From contig JAJEIE010000038.1 in assembly GCA_022827625.1 (NCBI GenBank), forward strand, positions 62,001 to 126,000: a stretch of 64,000 nucleotides of DNA, in the 5' to 3' direction. How positions within the stretch are numbered: the stretch's first letter is position 1; every line of letters starts with the position of its first letter. Origin of the DNA: Candidatus Poribacteria bacterium. Its GTDB lineage: Bacteria; Poribacteria; WGA-4E; WGA-3G. This document shows, piece by piece, positions 44,210 through 52,196 of the stretch. The notes under the pieces were generated by a model. The model was not told the origin of the DNA and did not search any database. It saw only the letters and a program-made list of their open reading frames with translations. A program made the position numbers and the translations under genes.

Positions 44210-46234
44210 TTGGAGCAACAATCATCGGAACGGAGGGTAGAGGGTGGGCGAGGTTCTCTCGCCCCTACGAGTTTTGACAACACGTCCCGCCAAAAAATTC
44301 GATTTCCTGCTATCCTCGTAGGGCTGCTGTTAGTAGCGGCGATGTGCGCGGTCACGCCCTACAACAATTACTACCTCCAAAACTCCAAGATTGCGGGGAA
44401 TCACCTCCCTGTGGGTTCAATCTTTGGGATCCTCCTTCTGGTATTCCTTGTGAACGTGCCGTTGCGTAAGTTGATGCGGCGCGGACGTTTTGCTTTCTCT
44501 GCGCTTGAACTCACCGTCATCTGGATCATGCTGATTGTTGCGGTGGGCATCCCGTCAATGGGATTGTTGCAGTTTCTGCTGCCATCCCTGGTTGCGTTGC
44601 GGTACTTCGCGACAACGGAAAACGACTGGTCAGAAACACTCCACCCGCATGTCCCAGAATGGCTTGTTATCACGGAACCGCAGGCTGTAACGGACTTCTA
44701 TGAAGGCATCGGTCCCGCAGAAAGTGTTCCGTGGATGGTCTGGCTGGAGCCTCTTCTGATCTGGGGACTTTTCGTTCTGGTCTTTTATTTCACAACGCTC
44801 TGCCTTTCGACGATCCTCCGAAAGCAGTGGGTAGAACGTGAAAGATTCTCGTTTCCGTTAATCCAGATTCCGATACAACTCGCTGCGGAACCTGAGCGTG
44901 GGAATCTTCTTAATTCTTTTTTCAAAAGCAGACTGCTGTGGGCGGGGATGGCACTGCCAGTCGTGTTGCACCTCATCAACGGCTTACACGCCCACTTTCC
45001 GAAAGTGCCAGAGATTCCGCTCATCTACAACATCTACACAGTCTTTACGGAAAAACCGTGGCATACGCTTGGGTGGTGGCCTGCGATGCGGTTTGTCATC
45101 TATTTTTCCGTTATCGGGATCGCCTCCTTACTCACGCTTGAGGTGTCGTTCAGTCTCTGGTTCTTCTACCTCTTCTTCAAACTCCAATATATCATCATGA
45201 ATGCGATCGGTCTGAGCATCGGTCCGTGGATTAGCTGCAGCCGTCAAGTGATGGGTGGGTATCTCGTCTTTGTGCCTGCGGTTTTCTGGATGGGACGTGA
45301 ACACATTGGAGCAGTTTTCAGAAAGACGTTTGGCATAGAACGGGCAGGACAGGGCGGACGACAAATAGACGATTCAAACGAACCGGTTTCGTATCGGGTA
45401 GCGCTGCTCGGATTTTTCTTGGGATTTATCACACTCATCGTATTTTTAGTCGTCGCTGGCATAACAACATGGGTCGCCTTGGTCACACTCCTCTCTATCT
45501 TTATCACGTCTGTTGTGCTAACGTGGATGGTTGTCAACGGTGGGTTGTTGCTCGTGCAGGCACCGTTCTTCCCGTCAGAATACATTGATATTACCTTGGG
45601 TTCTAATGCATTAGGACATAAGAGTCTCGCGATCTTGAGTTTCCAACGGACGTTCTTGCGGGATTGGGGTGAATTCATGATGCCGAACTTCCTCCACAGT
45701 TTCAAGGCGGCGGATGAGGTGCGATTGGCACGACGGCGGCTTATTCCCATCTTAGGCATCGCAATTGTTGTTGCGGTTCTCGTTTCTGTCTACGCATCGC
45801 TAACGTTGATTTACGATAAAGGTGCGCTCTTCTTACAAGATTGGACTTACGTGGTAGCACCCCGTAACTACTTCCAACGCATGGGTAGCCTGATCCAATT
45901 TCCGATTGAGACGAAGTGGGACGAAGTGTACAGTATGATTGCAGGCGCAGGATTTACAGGCTTCATGCTCTGGATGCGGCAGAACTTCGTCTGGTGGTCG
46001 CTGCATCCGATCGGTTATCTACTCGGTGCGACGTATCCGCCGTTTCACCTCTGGTCGTCGATTCTGGTTGGGTGGTTCATCAAATACATGGCACTCAAGT
46101 TTGGGGGTGCCTCGACGTATCGGAAGATTCGTCCTATCGCTTTCGGTTTGATTTTTGGGGAATATGTGATGGTCGGGTTATGGATGATAGTGGGATTTTT
46201 CACAGGGATCGGTTATTTTGCGTTGCCGTCATGA
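44210..46234 (+). CDS. Large multi-pass membrane protein, DUF6785/DUF6784-like (TTG start, REP-derived N-terminus)
   Basis: This is a 674-residue integral membrane protein, a paralogue of the one at 30374. Shared landmarks are YFATTENDWSETL, LRKQWVERERFSFPL, SFSLWFFYLFFK, FVWWSLHPIGYLLGATY and GGASTYRKIRPIAFGLIFG. TTG start at 44210 with TAGGAG upstream. Residues 9-22 (RVEGGRGSLAPTSF) are encoded by a GTAG-type hairpin repeat (44246-44268), so the first 25 residues are probably not ancestral; homology begins near IRFPAILVGLL. It follows the sulfatase by 19 bases and may serve the same pathway, possibly as a transporter; this is inference. Confidence 0.78.
   Translation: MEQQSSERRVEGGRGSLAPTSFDNTSRQKIRFPAILVGLLLVAAMCAVTPYNNYYLQNSKIAGNHLPVGSIFGILLLVFLVNVPLRKLMRRGRFAFSALELTVIWIMLIVAVGIPSMGLLQFLLPSLVALRYFATTENDWSETLHPHVPEWLVITEPQAVTDFYEGIGPAESVPWMVWLEPLLIWGLFVLVFYFTTLCLSTILRKQWVERERFSFPLIQIPIQLAAEPERGNLLNSFFKSRLLWAGMALPVVLHLINGLHAHFPKVPEIPLIYNIYTVFTEKPWHTLGWWPAMRFVIYFSVIGIASLLTLEVSFSLWFFYLFFKLQYIIMNAIGLSIGPWISCSRQVMGGYLVFVPAVFWMGREHIGAVFRKTFGIERAGQGGRQIDDSNEPVSYRVALLGFFLGFITLIVFLVVAGITTWVALVTLLSIFITSVVLTWMVVNGGLLLVQAPFFPSEYIDITLGSNALGHKSLAILSFQRTFLRDWGEFMMPNFLHSFKAADEVRLARRRLIPILGIAIVVAVLVSVYASLTLIYDKGALFLQDWTYVVAPRNYFQRMGSLIQFPIETKWDEVYSMIAGAGFTGFMLWMRQNFVWWSLHPIGYLLGATYPPFHLWSSILVGWFIKYMALKFGGASTYRKIRPIAFGLIFGEYVMVGLWMIVGFFTGIGYFALPS
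44246..44268 (-). repeat. REP-like hairpin with GTAG foot, inside coding sequence
   Basis: The stem GGGCGAG/CTCGCCC (44246-44252, 44258-44264) with loop GTTCT is followed by CTAC (44265-44268), GTAG on the minus strand. It lies within the N-terminal codons of the DUF6785-like gene at 44210. Confidence 0.65.
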
Positions 46235-46266
46235 CCTATGCCTTCTATAAAAATTCCTACTTGTAC

Positions 46267-46285
46267 CGCAAACTGTTAGTTTGCG
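46267..46285. repeat. Hairpin CGCAAACT/AGTTTGCG
   Basis: CGCAAACT-GTT-AGTTTGCG at 46267-46285 is a variant of the CACAAACT/AGTTTGTG family in which the outer pair has changed on both sides. The CTAC foot is replaced by CAGC. It lies between the DUF6785-like gene and the enolase-superfamily gene. Confidence 0.5.
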
Positions 46286-46356
46286 CAGCATACACCACAA
46301 ACTATAGTGAATTATGAAAATACATTTACACCGATGACGTGTTTAAGAGGAACATT

Positions 46357-47562
46357 ATGCAGTCTACAGAATATCATCTTGCATCGGAGTGGAAGACGCG
46401 TGCAAAAACTCGACACACTGTTGCTGGAATCCGCACGTGGCATGTCAATCTGAACCCTCGGGCGATGCCGAGTTTGGGGTTTGCGAAAGGCGGTGAGTGG
46501 CAGAGACCAACTTCCCAGACAGGACACGTCGATTGGCGGGGTCCGTTCGCAGCGCAAGCCGGGGCATTAGTTGTCGAGATAACGACTGATAAGGGATTAA
46601 AGGGATACGGACTCGGTGGGGGTGGGCTTGCGGGTGCGCTGATTATTGAGAGACACCTCCAGCATTTTGTTCACGGACGCGATCCGCTTGATGTCGAGGA
46701 GATTTGGGACCGTCTCTATCACATCACCTCGATTTACGGAAGACGTGGGGTTGTGATCTATGCCTTAAGCGGTATAGAACTCGCACTCGTTGATCTGTGT
46801 GGGAAGATTGTGGACGCGCCTGTCTATAGCCTGATTACAGATTCACCGCGTCTTAAGATTCCTGCTTATGCGACGGGTGGGGATGTCGGCTACTACGCAG
46901 AAAATGGGTTCCCTGCTTGCAAGTTGCCGCTACGGAACGGTCTCGCGGAAGGTGAAGACGGGTTTGCGGAAAATGTGGAGATGATACACGTCGCACGCGA
47001 TGTCATCGGCGCGGATGTAGAATTGATGACGGATATCTATCTGCGTTGGGATGTGGACTATACGCTCCGTTTTGCTGAAGCGGCTTCCGACGTGGACCTC
47101 AAATGGATTGAGGAAGCAATTCCGCTTGATGACTACGCCGGTATGGCGCAATTAGTCCGCGATATCCAACCGACATGGATTGTCTCTGGTGAGCATGAGT
47201 TTACGCGATACGGGTTCCGTGAGTTATTGCGTTGGCAGGCGGCGGATATGATTCAGCCGGACATCAGTTGGGCAGGTGGTTTTACGGAATGTTTACGTAT
47301 CGCTCGTGAAGCCGCTGCGCGGGATATTCCGACGTGGCTCCACCAAGCAGGGACACCGTGGGGGTTGCATCTCACGGCGTGTCTTCCGATGCCGTGTATG
47401 GCGGAGACTTTTGGGCCCTCCCGCGACGGCGTTGAAAATGAACTGTATCGTCTTCTGCGCCCTGCTCCCGAAGATGGACTTTTCAGCCTCAACGATGCGT
47501 CGGGTTTCGGTGTGGATTTGGACGAAGCGTTGTTGGAGGCGTATACGGTGGATAGGTTGTAA
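46357..47562 (+). CDS. Enolase-superfamily (mandelate racemase/muconate lactonising) enzyme, dehydratase-like
   Basis: This Mg2+-dependent enzyme of the enolase superfamily has 401 residues. The ATG at 46357 is preceded by AAGAGGAA. Metal ligands appear in order: DIYLRWDVDY (D), KWIEEAIPLDDY (E), VSGEHEFTRYGF (E). The second-strand basic motif is GFPACKLPLRNG, and the late barrel contains LHQAGTPWGLHL with the conserved histidine. The pattern resembles the L-rhamnonate dehydratase branch, but the substrate cannot be fixed from sequence alone. It is likely co-functional with the sulfatase and DUF6785-like protein upstream. Confidence 0.85.
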   Translation: MQSTEYHLASEWKTRAKTRHTVAGIRTWHVNLNPRAMPSLGFAKGGEWQRPTSQTGHVDWRGPFAAQAGALVVEITTDKGLKGYGLGGGGLAGALIIERHLQHFVHGRDPLDVEEIWDRLYHITSIYGRRGVVIYALSGIELALVDLCGKIVDAPVYSLITDSPRLKIPAYATGGDVGYYAENGFPACKLPLRNGLAEGEDGFAENVEMIHVARDVIGADVELMTDIYLRWDVDYTLRFAEAASDVDLKWIEEAIPLDDYAGMAQLVRDIQPTWIVSGEHEFTRYGFRELLRWQAADMIQPDISWAGGFTECLRIAREAAARDIPTWLHQAGTPWGLHLTACLPMPCMAETFGPSRDGVENELYRLLRPAPEDGLFSLNDASGFGVDLDEALLEAYTVDRL

Positions 47563-47564
47563 GA

Positions 47565-47592
47565 GGGTTATAAGTTATAAGTTATAAGTTGT
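47565..47592. repeat. Heptamer array (four units)
   Basis: GGGTTAT, AAGTTAT, AAGTTAT, AAGTTGT follow two bases after the stop codon of the enolase-superfamily gene. The units fit the RRGTTRT form of the heptamer family but lack an inverted partner array nearby. Confidence 0.65.
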
Positions 47593-47648
47593 GTGAATCG
47601 CGGATTACAAGGTCTCGTAGCTTAACCTTTTAGTTTGCGCATTCACGG

Positions 47649-47673
47649 GCACAAACTGGAAAGTTTGTGCTAC
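47649..47673 (-). repeat. REP-like hairpin GCACAAACT/AGTTTGTGC with GTAG foot
   Basis: GCACAAACT (47649-47657) and AGTTTGTGC (47662-47670) form a nine-base-pair stem; CTAC is at 47670-47673. It lies between two convergent genes. Confidence 0.65.
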
Positions 47674-47688
47674 AGGTAGCGACTTAGG

Positions 47689-48582
47689 TTATATTACTGA
47701 CTTCAGATACTGCAGATTCCGTTTGGCACTGTCATAAGGGCTGCCCATGCCGGGTAAGACATCCTGCTCGACGACGATCCAACCGTCGTAGTTCCGCTTC
47801 CGCAATTCTGCGATAAACGCTGGGAAATCGACCTCGCCTTTGCCTAACTCGCAAAAAACACCTTTGCCTACGGATTCAAAGTAGTCCCAACCCTCCTCGC
47901 GAGAACGGTTCGCAATATCGGGGTGGCAATCCTTGAAATGGACGTGCCAGATGCGATCGGTGTACCGCGTAAACGCCTCAAGTGGCTCACCGCCCCCGAA
48001 CCGGTAATGCCCTGTATCGAAGCACAATCCAAGCAGGTTCGGGTCAGTGCGTTCTATCAGTATGTCAATCTCTTCTGGGGTTTCTATATACCCTGCACAG
48101 TGCGGATGCAGAACGGTTCGGAGTCCCGTTTCATCTTTGACTGCCTGCGCGATACGATGTACACCCTCTACAAAAGTATCCCACTGTTCTGACGTTAGTC
48201 CGTGTTCGGGACGGATGCGACCGGCATAGCGGATGCGTTCCTCTACAATGCCGTTCTCATCTGAAAGCACGATGAAGGGTGTCTCACCGGCGGCATCTGC
48301 CATCAACCGGGCGTGCTGGAGTGCTTTGGCTTCACCGGCTGCGTGTGTTTCTGGATCGGCGAGTGCGATGCCTACGAATCCGCCTAACATTTTTAATTGG
48401 CGTTTCGCGAGTTCGGCACGGAGCTGTTCTGGGTCGGTGGGCATGAATTCCCAATCGCCTAATTCGGTGCCGGTGTAGCCGATGGTGTTCATCTCGTCTA
48501 ACACTTGCACATAATCGGGTGCTTTGCCGTCTAATTCAAATTCTAATACGCCCCAAGAGCATGGGGCATTTGCGATGTTCAT
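47689..48582 (-). CDS. Sugar phosphate isomerase/epimerase (IolE-like TIM barrel)
   Basis: This is a 297-residue protein of the AP_endonuc_2/xylose isomerase-like TIM barrel family. The N-terminal NAPCSWGVLEFE and IGYTGTELGDWEFMP resemble IolE (inosose dehydratase). Candidate metal ligands occur in CFDTGHYRFGG, HVHFKDCHPDIANR and the late VVEQDVLPG. It is convergent with the enolase-superfamily gene and may participate in inositol or other sugar degradation together with mmsA further along the same strand. Substrate is inferred only. Confidence 0.85.
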   Translation of the reverse strand: MNIANAPCSWGVLEFELDGKAPDYVQVLDEMNTIGYTGTELGDWEFMPTDPEQLRAELAKRQLKMLGGFVGIALADPETHAAGEAKALQHARLMADAAGETPFIVLSDENGIVEERIRYAGRIRPEHGLTSEQWDTFVEGVHRIAQAVKDETGLRTVLHPHCAGYIETPEEIDILIERTDPNLLGLCFDTGHYRFGGGEPLEAFTRYTDRIWHVHFKDCHPDIANRSREEGWDYFESVGKGVFCELGKGEVDFPAFIAELRKRNYDGWIVVEQDVLPGMGSPYDSAKRNLQYLKSVI

Positions 48583-48629
48583 AATGCTATTGGTTCTTTC
48601 GTATTAACTGTTGTCATTTTCGTGAACAT

Positions 48630-48809
48630 TTATTCTGATTTCTCCAACTTTTTCGCTTCTTCCAAGAGTGAATCAATAAAGTCGCGCACTTTGTTTGCTG
48701 ACCAGACGAAAGGTCTTTGGATTTCCGGAATAACTATCTCTTCGGTCTTAAGCCAATTCAACAATGTATCAACGGAATACTGGTGTAATGAGTAACGAGA
48801 ATTCGGCAT
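48630..48809 (-). pseudogene. Truncated DUF262 (GmrSD-type) N-terminal fragment
   Basis: This is a 59-residue reading frame starting at ATG 48809 with GAAGGAGATAA directly upstream. Its sequence YSVDTLLNWLKTEE followed by IVIPEIQRPFVWSANKVRDF and IDSLL is the N-terminal DUF262 signature (IPxxQRxFVW). Full DUF262 proteins have several hundred residues; here a stop follows after KLEKSE and no continuation is visible in other frames downstream. It is either a decayed remnant or a free-standing small protein. The intact ribosome-binding site argues that it is still translated. Confidence 0.7.
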
Positions 48810-48849
48810 TTATCTCCTTCATAACATGACGATCGCCTTAACATTACCG

Positions 48850-49044
48850 TTAGGATTGTTCATCTTCAAAGATGTTGGCAGACATCTTGACTTCCGGCAT
48901 GTTTTGCGGATCGTGTCTGTAGTAGTGCTCTTCATAAGCGTCTAAAAAGCGTTTTTGGTACTCTCTTTTTAGTGTTAAAATGAAACCTGCTTTTCCAACA
49001 TCATTTAGATTTTCATAGTATTGGATTGCTGCTTTTATGTTCAT
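48850..49044 (-). CDS. Small protein of unknown function (64 aa)
   Basis: This is a 64-residue charged protein, MNIKAAIQYYENL at the start, helical in the middle (GKAGFILTLKREYQKRFLDA), acidic at the end. I do not recognise a family. It lies in a row of small genes on the minus strand that includes antitoxin-like and PIN-domain genes. It may be one component of such a system, but no motif supports that directly. Confidence 0.5.
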   Translation of the reverse strand: MNIKAAIQYYENLNDVGKAGFILTLKREYQKRFLDAYEEHYYRHDPQNMPEVKMSANIFEDEQS

Positions 49045-49099
49045 GGGTTTGTGCCTAATATATAAGGTATCTCCAGAAACGCGGTGTTGTTCTATGCAC

Positions 49100-49300
49100 C
49101 TAAAGATCCTTAAGCGTGCCTTTTTCCTTCTCTTCGAGAGCCTCAGCCATTAGGAAATCTAATTTTCCTGCATCTGAACCCGCCTCAATCTCCCGATCCC
49201 ACTTTCCCCAATCCAGTTCACTGAACCACTGTCTTAATTGGCGATAATCGGCTTCAGGAAGGGCAAGAATCTCTTGCTGAATTTTCGCAATGCGTGACAT
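49100..49300 (-). CDS. Antitoxin-like small protein (66 aa)
   Basis: This is a 66-residue protein, IAKIQQEILALPEADYRQLR followed by QWFSELDWGKWDREIEAGSD and AGKLDFLMAEALEEKEKG. The pattern of an initial helix (LPEADYRQLRQWF), a WDREIEAG box and a C-terminal EALEEKEKG is common in small antitoxins paired with RelE/ParE toxins. No RelE/ParE toxin follows. Its start is preceded by AAAAGGAG. It is probably an orphan antitoxin, or its toxin is encoded elsewhere. Confidence 0.65.
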   Translation of the reverse strand: MSRIAKIQQEILALPEADYRQLRQWFSELDWGKWDREIEAGSDAGKLDFLMAEALEEKEKGTLKDL

Positions 49301-49342
49301 TTTTGGTTTCTCCTTTTGACCTCGGAAATTAGCAAGTCCAAT

Positions 49343-49801
49343 TTAATCCTGTAGTTCGGTTTCTCGTATCTGTTGGTTTGGTTTTATACTATCATCACTA
49401 TCTGACCACGGTTGTTGCGATAGATCAACAGTCTGAGTAGCGTTGAGTTGTTTGAAGTGGTGTACGATAAATCTCAGGAACCCGTAGGCATCAAGTTTCT
49501 CTACAAGGACTTTAAGACCAAGCTCATAAATTTCAATATCGGTGAGCTCCAATAACCCCTTGCGCCATGCAGCGACTCTTTCGGTTTTGATGTATTCCTC
49601 TGCCTCTTGTGCTGCTTCCATTTTTTGGATACGCTTGGCAATTGTAGGAATATCTGGTTGATCTGCTAACCACTTATGCCGCTCAGCAGTGTAATCGTAG
49701 TCACTCGGCTTACATTGTCGGAGAAACCGCATCTTCTCAGCAGCACCGAGTTGTAACGTTAATTCTTTCAACCCTATTTCATAGATCTCAAGATCACTCA
49801 T
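49343..49801 (-). CDS. Protein with internal duplication, partner of PIN gene
   Basis: This is a 152-residue protein from the ATG at 49801; a GTG at 49816 would add five residues. It has two similar halves: SDLEIYEIGLKELTLQLG and TDIEIYELGLKVLVEKLD, each followed by a helix containing FLR. The ATG overlaps the PIN gene stop by eight bases (ATGAGTGA). The pair PIN plus downstream duplicated helical protein looks like a toxin-antitoxin module, although in most VapBC pairs the antitoxin comes first. I do not recognise a named family beyond the LEIYE repeat. Confidence 0.65.
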   Translation of the reverse strand: MSDLEIYEIGLKELTLQLGAAEKMRFLRQCKPSDYDYTAERHKWLADQPDIPTIAKRIQKMEAAQEAEEYIKTERVAAWRKGLLELTDIEIYELGLKVLVEKLDAYGFLRFIVHHFKQLNATQTVDLSQQPWSDSDDSIKPNQQIRETELQD

Positions 49802-50279
49802 CTTTAAGATGTCCACTTTCTACCGCCTCCTGTAGCCATATTTCAGGGTTTTCGACTCGAATGTAAAGTTGTGCATGGTAGCGTTGCGCTCTTCTAAGCA
49901 GTCCATCATCAGTTGTTAGGAAAAGATCTACCTCACCACTTTCAGCACAAGCGAGGTGCAAAGCATCTTGCTCCTTAAAACCCAATGATTCAAGTTCCAG
50001 TCCTCTTGATATTTCGCTTGTCCCAACGGAAACAAGCTGGTGTGCAAGATCCAGCAAGATTTTGATTTGAGCGCGCTTTTCCACATCCGGGGTCTGCGCG
50101 ACTTCATCTGCTACAGCTTTGCTGGAAATCCAATACCAATGCCCACTAAAACAATAAGTGAGGATCCGATCGATAGCTTCGGCTTCTTGAATAATCCGTT
50201 CCTGGGTTGGCGGATCAAAAAGTCGGCTTAGACAACATGTATCCAGATAAATTTTCCAGAACTGCACATCAGACTGCAC
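49794..50279 (-). CDS. PIN-domain protein (VapC-like ribonuclease)
   Basis: This is a 161-residue PIN-domain protein. The first acidic residue is in KIYLDTCCLSRLFD, the middle acid in KEQDALHLACAESG, and the third cluster in DLFLTTDDGLLRRA. It probably is a metal-dependent endoribonuclease toxin. The start is uncertain: GTG at 50279 has no Shine-Dalgarno sequence, and a further GTG lies four codons in. It overlaps the downstream duplicated LEIYE protein by eight bases, so the two form a translationally coupled pair. Confidence 0.75.
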   Translation of the reverse strand: MQSDVQFWKIYLDTCCLSRLFDPPTQERIIQEAEAIDRILTYCFSGHWYWISSKAVADEVAQTPDVEKRAQIKILLDLAHQLVSVGTSEISRGLELESLGFKEQDALHLACAESGEVDLFLTTDDGLLRRAQRYHAQLYIRVENPEIWLQEAVESGHLKDE

Positions 50280-50453
50280 GCGTATATTCAGACTCCGCTC
50301 AATAATTTCCTATCGTTAGGTTAATGCAATACAAAGTGAAACGTTTATTGAATTAGCATATCATAACGCAGAGCCAGATGTCAAGGAAAAGCGAACCGTA
50401 GGCAAGGCTATTTATAGAAGATTGTTGTGGGTTATGAGTTGTGGGTAAGAGTC

Positions 50454-50511
50454 GGGATTTGGAAATCCCTCCTACAATGAAAGATAGATGCGGTTGAGAA
50501 ACCGCACCTAC
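50454..50511 (-). repeat. Two REP-like hairpins with GTAG feet
   Basis: The first hairpin is GGGATTT/AAATCCC (50454-50460, 50463-50469) followed by CTCCTAC. The second is TGCGGTT/AACCGCA (50489-50495, 50500-50506) followed by CCTACC. Both have CTAC (GTAG on the minus strand) at the foot, but their stems share no sequence. They occupy the mmsA-PIN spacer (50280-50523), where nothing else is seen. Confidence 0.65.
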
Positions 50512-50523
50512 CATGATTAGAGG

Positions 50524-52023
50524 TTATGCCCAGCGTTCAACGACGACTTTCTTTTGGGTGAAGAAGTCTACGGCATCCCAACTCTGACCGTGGAGGTCGC
50601 CGAAGAAACTGTCTTTCCAACCGCTGAAGGGGAAGAACGCCATCGGGGCAGCGACGCCGATGTTGATGCCGATGTTTCCGATCTCTGCCTCATAACGGAA
50701 CTTGCGGGCGGATGCACCACTGCTTGTAAAGAGACACGCCATATTCCCGTAACGTCCACCGTTGACGAGTGCGATTGCGTCGTCAATCGTGTCAACATGA
50801 ATTAGCCCCAAAACGGGTCCAAAGATTTCGGTGCCTGCAATCTCGCCTTTCGGGTCGAGGGCACTGAGAACGGTGGGACGGATGAAGTTTCCGTTTTCAC
50901 CGCCGGGGATGCTCGGATACCTGCCGTCAACAAGAAGCCGCGCCCCTTCATCGGCACCGGCTTGAATTAACCTCTCAATGCGGGTTTTGCTTTCGGTGGT
51001 GATGACGGGTCCCATCTCGACCCCATCCGCTAATCCGTTTCCGACGACGCGGTCGGTGGCGGTGTCGGCGATGGCTTCTGTGAACCAGCCTTGTGCGTCG
51101 CCAACAGTGAAAGCAAGAGATGCCGCGAGACAGCGTTGCCCGGCACACCCAAAGGCACTCTCAGTGGCGGCGTTAACGGTGAACTGGGGATCGGCATCGG
51201 GGAGAATGATGAGGGGGTTCTTTGCACCGCCTTGACACTGGACGCGTTTGCCGTTTGCTGCGGCTTTCGCATAGATGGCTTTTGCTGTTGCCGTCGCACC
51301 GACGAAACTAATCGCACGGACCTCGGGATGCGTTAAGATGGCATCTACAGTGTCTCTACCGCCGTTGACCAGATTCACAACGCCTTTTGGGAGTCCAGTC
51401 TGCTCCAAGAGTTGGAACACCTTTTGCATGGTGACGGGTACCTTTTCGGAGGGTTTGACGATGTAGGTGTTTCCGCAAGCGATCGCATACGGGAGGAACC
51501 AGAAGGTAATCATGCCGGGAAAGTTGAACGGTGCGATGGCGGCGCAGACCCCTACGGGTTGGCGGATCATGAATTCATCAATGCCGGTTGCGATGTCCTC
51601 AAGATTTGTGCCTTGCATGAGCGTGGGAATACCACAGGCGACCTCAACGTTCTCAATGGCACGGCGCATTTCACCCTTTGCCTCATCAAGCGTTTTGCCA
51701 CACTCCAAGGTGATGGTTCTTGCGATGTCGTCTAAGTTGTCCTCTAAGAGATTTTTCAACTTGAATAGATATTGAATACGTTCGACAGAGGGTGTGCGTC
51801 GCCATTCTCGGAGCGCAGTCGCAGCGGCAGCGGCGGCTTCATGGACTTCGTCGGCTTGTGAAAGCGGGACTTGCGTGAGGACTTCGCCATTCGCTGGATT
51901 CGTAACGTCCAGCAGTTCATTTGTCGGAGACTGCTGCCATGTGTTGTTAATGTAGTTCAGTAGTGGCGTTTGGACATCGGATAAGACTTGCGAGCCGCCT
52001 TTAAGAAGATTTGCGTCAGGCAT
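50524..52023 (-). CDS. mmsA: CoA-acylating methylmalonate-semialdehyde dehydrogenase
   Basis: This NAD+- and CoA-dependent aldehyde dehydrogenase has 499 residues. It converts methylmalonate or malonate semialdehyde to propionyl- or acetyl-CoA, the last step of valine or myo-inositol degradation. Motifs: [63 protein letters not shown] and the catalytic cysteine in [12 protein letters not shown]. The start is supported by AAAGGAGGAAAT. The IolE-like barrel upstream on this strand and the Gfo/Idh gene elsewhere in the window fit inositol-type catabolism, but this is inference. Confidence 0.93.
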   Translation of the reverse strand: MPDANLLKGGSQVLSDVQTPLLNYINNTWQQSPTNELLDVTNPANGEVLTQVPLSQADEVHEAAAAAATALREWRRTPSVERIQYLFKLKNLLEDNLDDIARTITLECGKTLDEAKGEMRRAIENVEVACGIPTLMQGTNLEDIATGIDEFMIRQPVGVCAAIAPFNFPGMITFWFLPYAIACGNTYIVKPSEKVPVTMQKVFQLLEQTGLPKGVVNLVNGGRDTVDAILTHPEVRAISFVGATATAKAIYAKAAANGKRVQCQGGAKNPLIILPDADPQFTVNAATESAFGCAGQRCLAASLAFTVGDAQGWFTEAIADTATDRVVGNGLADGVEMGPVITTESKTRIERLIQAGADEGARLLVDGRYPSIPGGENGNFIRPTVLSALDPKGEIAGTEIFGPVLGLIHVDTIDDAIALVNGGRYGNMACLFTSSGASARKFRYEAEIGNIGINIGVAAPMAFFPFSGWKDSFFGDLHGQSWDAVDFFTQKKVVVERWA

Positions 52024-52045
52024 AGGGATTTCCTCCTTTAGGGTT

Positions 52046-52196
52046 CACAAACTAACAGTTTGTGCTACAACAGAACACAAACTAACGGTTTGTGGTACAG
52101 AAGAACACAGGCTAACGACTTCCTATGTTACAGAAGAACACAAACTAACAGTTTGTGGTACAGAAGAGCACAGACTAACAGTTTGTGGTACATTAG
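52046..52196 (-). repeat. Tandem array of five CACAAACT/AGTTTGTG hairpin units
   Basis: Units start at 52046, 52076, 52106, 52139 and 52169, with a period of 30 bases (33 for the degenerate third). Each has CACAAACT-AAC-AGTTTGTG, then G/C-TACA and a GAAGAA-like spacer. The GTAC/GTAG trinucleotide foot follows the stem in each. The last unit overlaps the stop codon of the S41 protease. It lies between that gene and mmsA, in the path of transcription. Confidence 0.85.

Noticed and set aside
52046-52196. CRISPR array
   Set aside because: Units of 30 bases directly abut and are whole-unit repeats with internal palindromes; there are no unique spacers and no cas genes.
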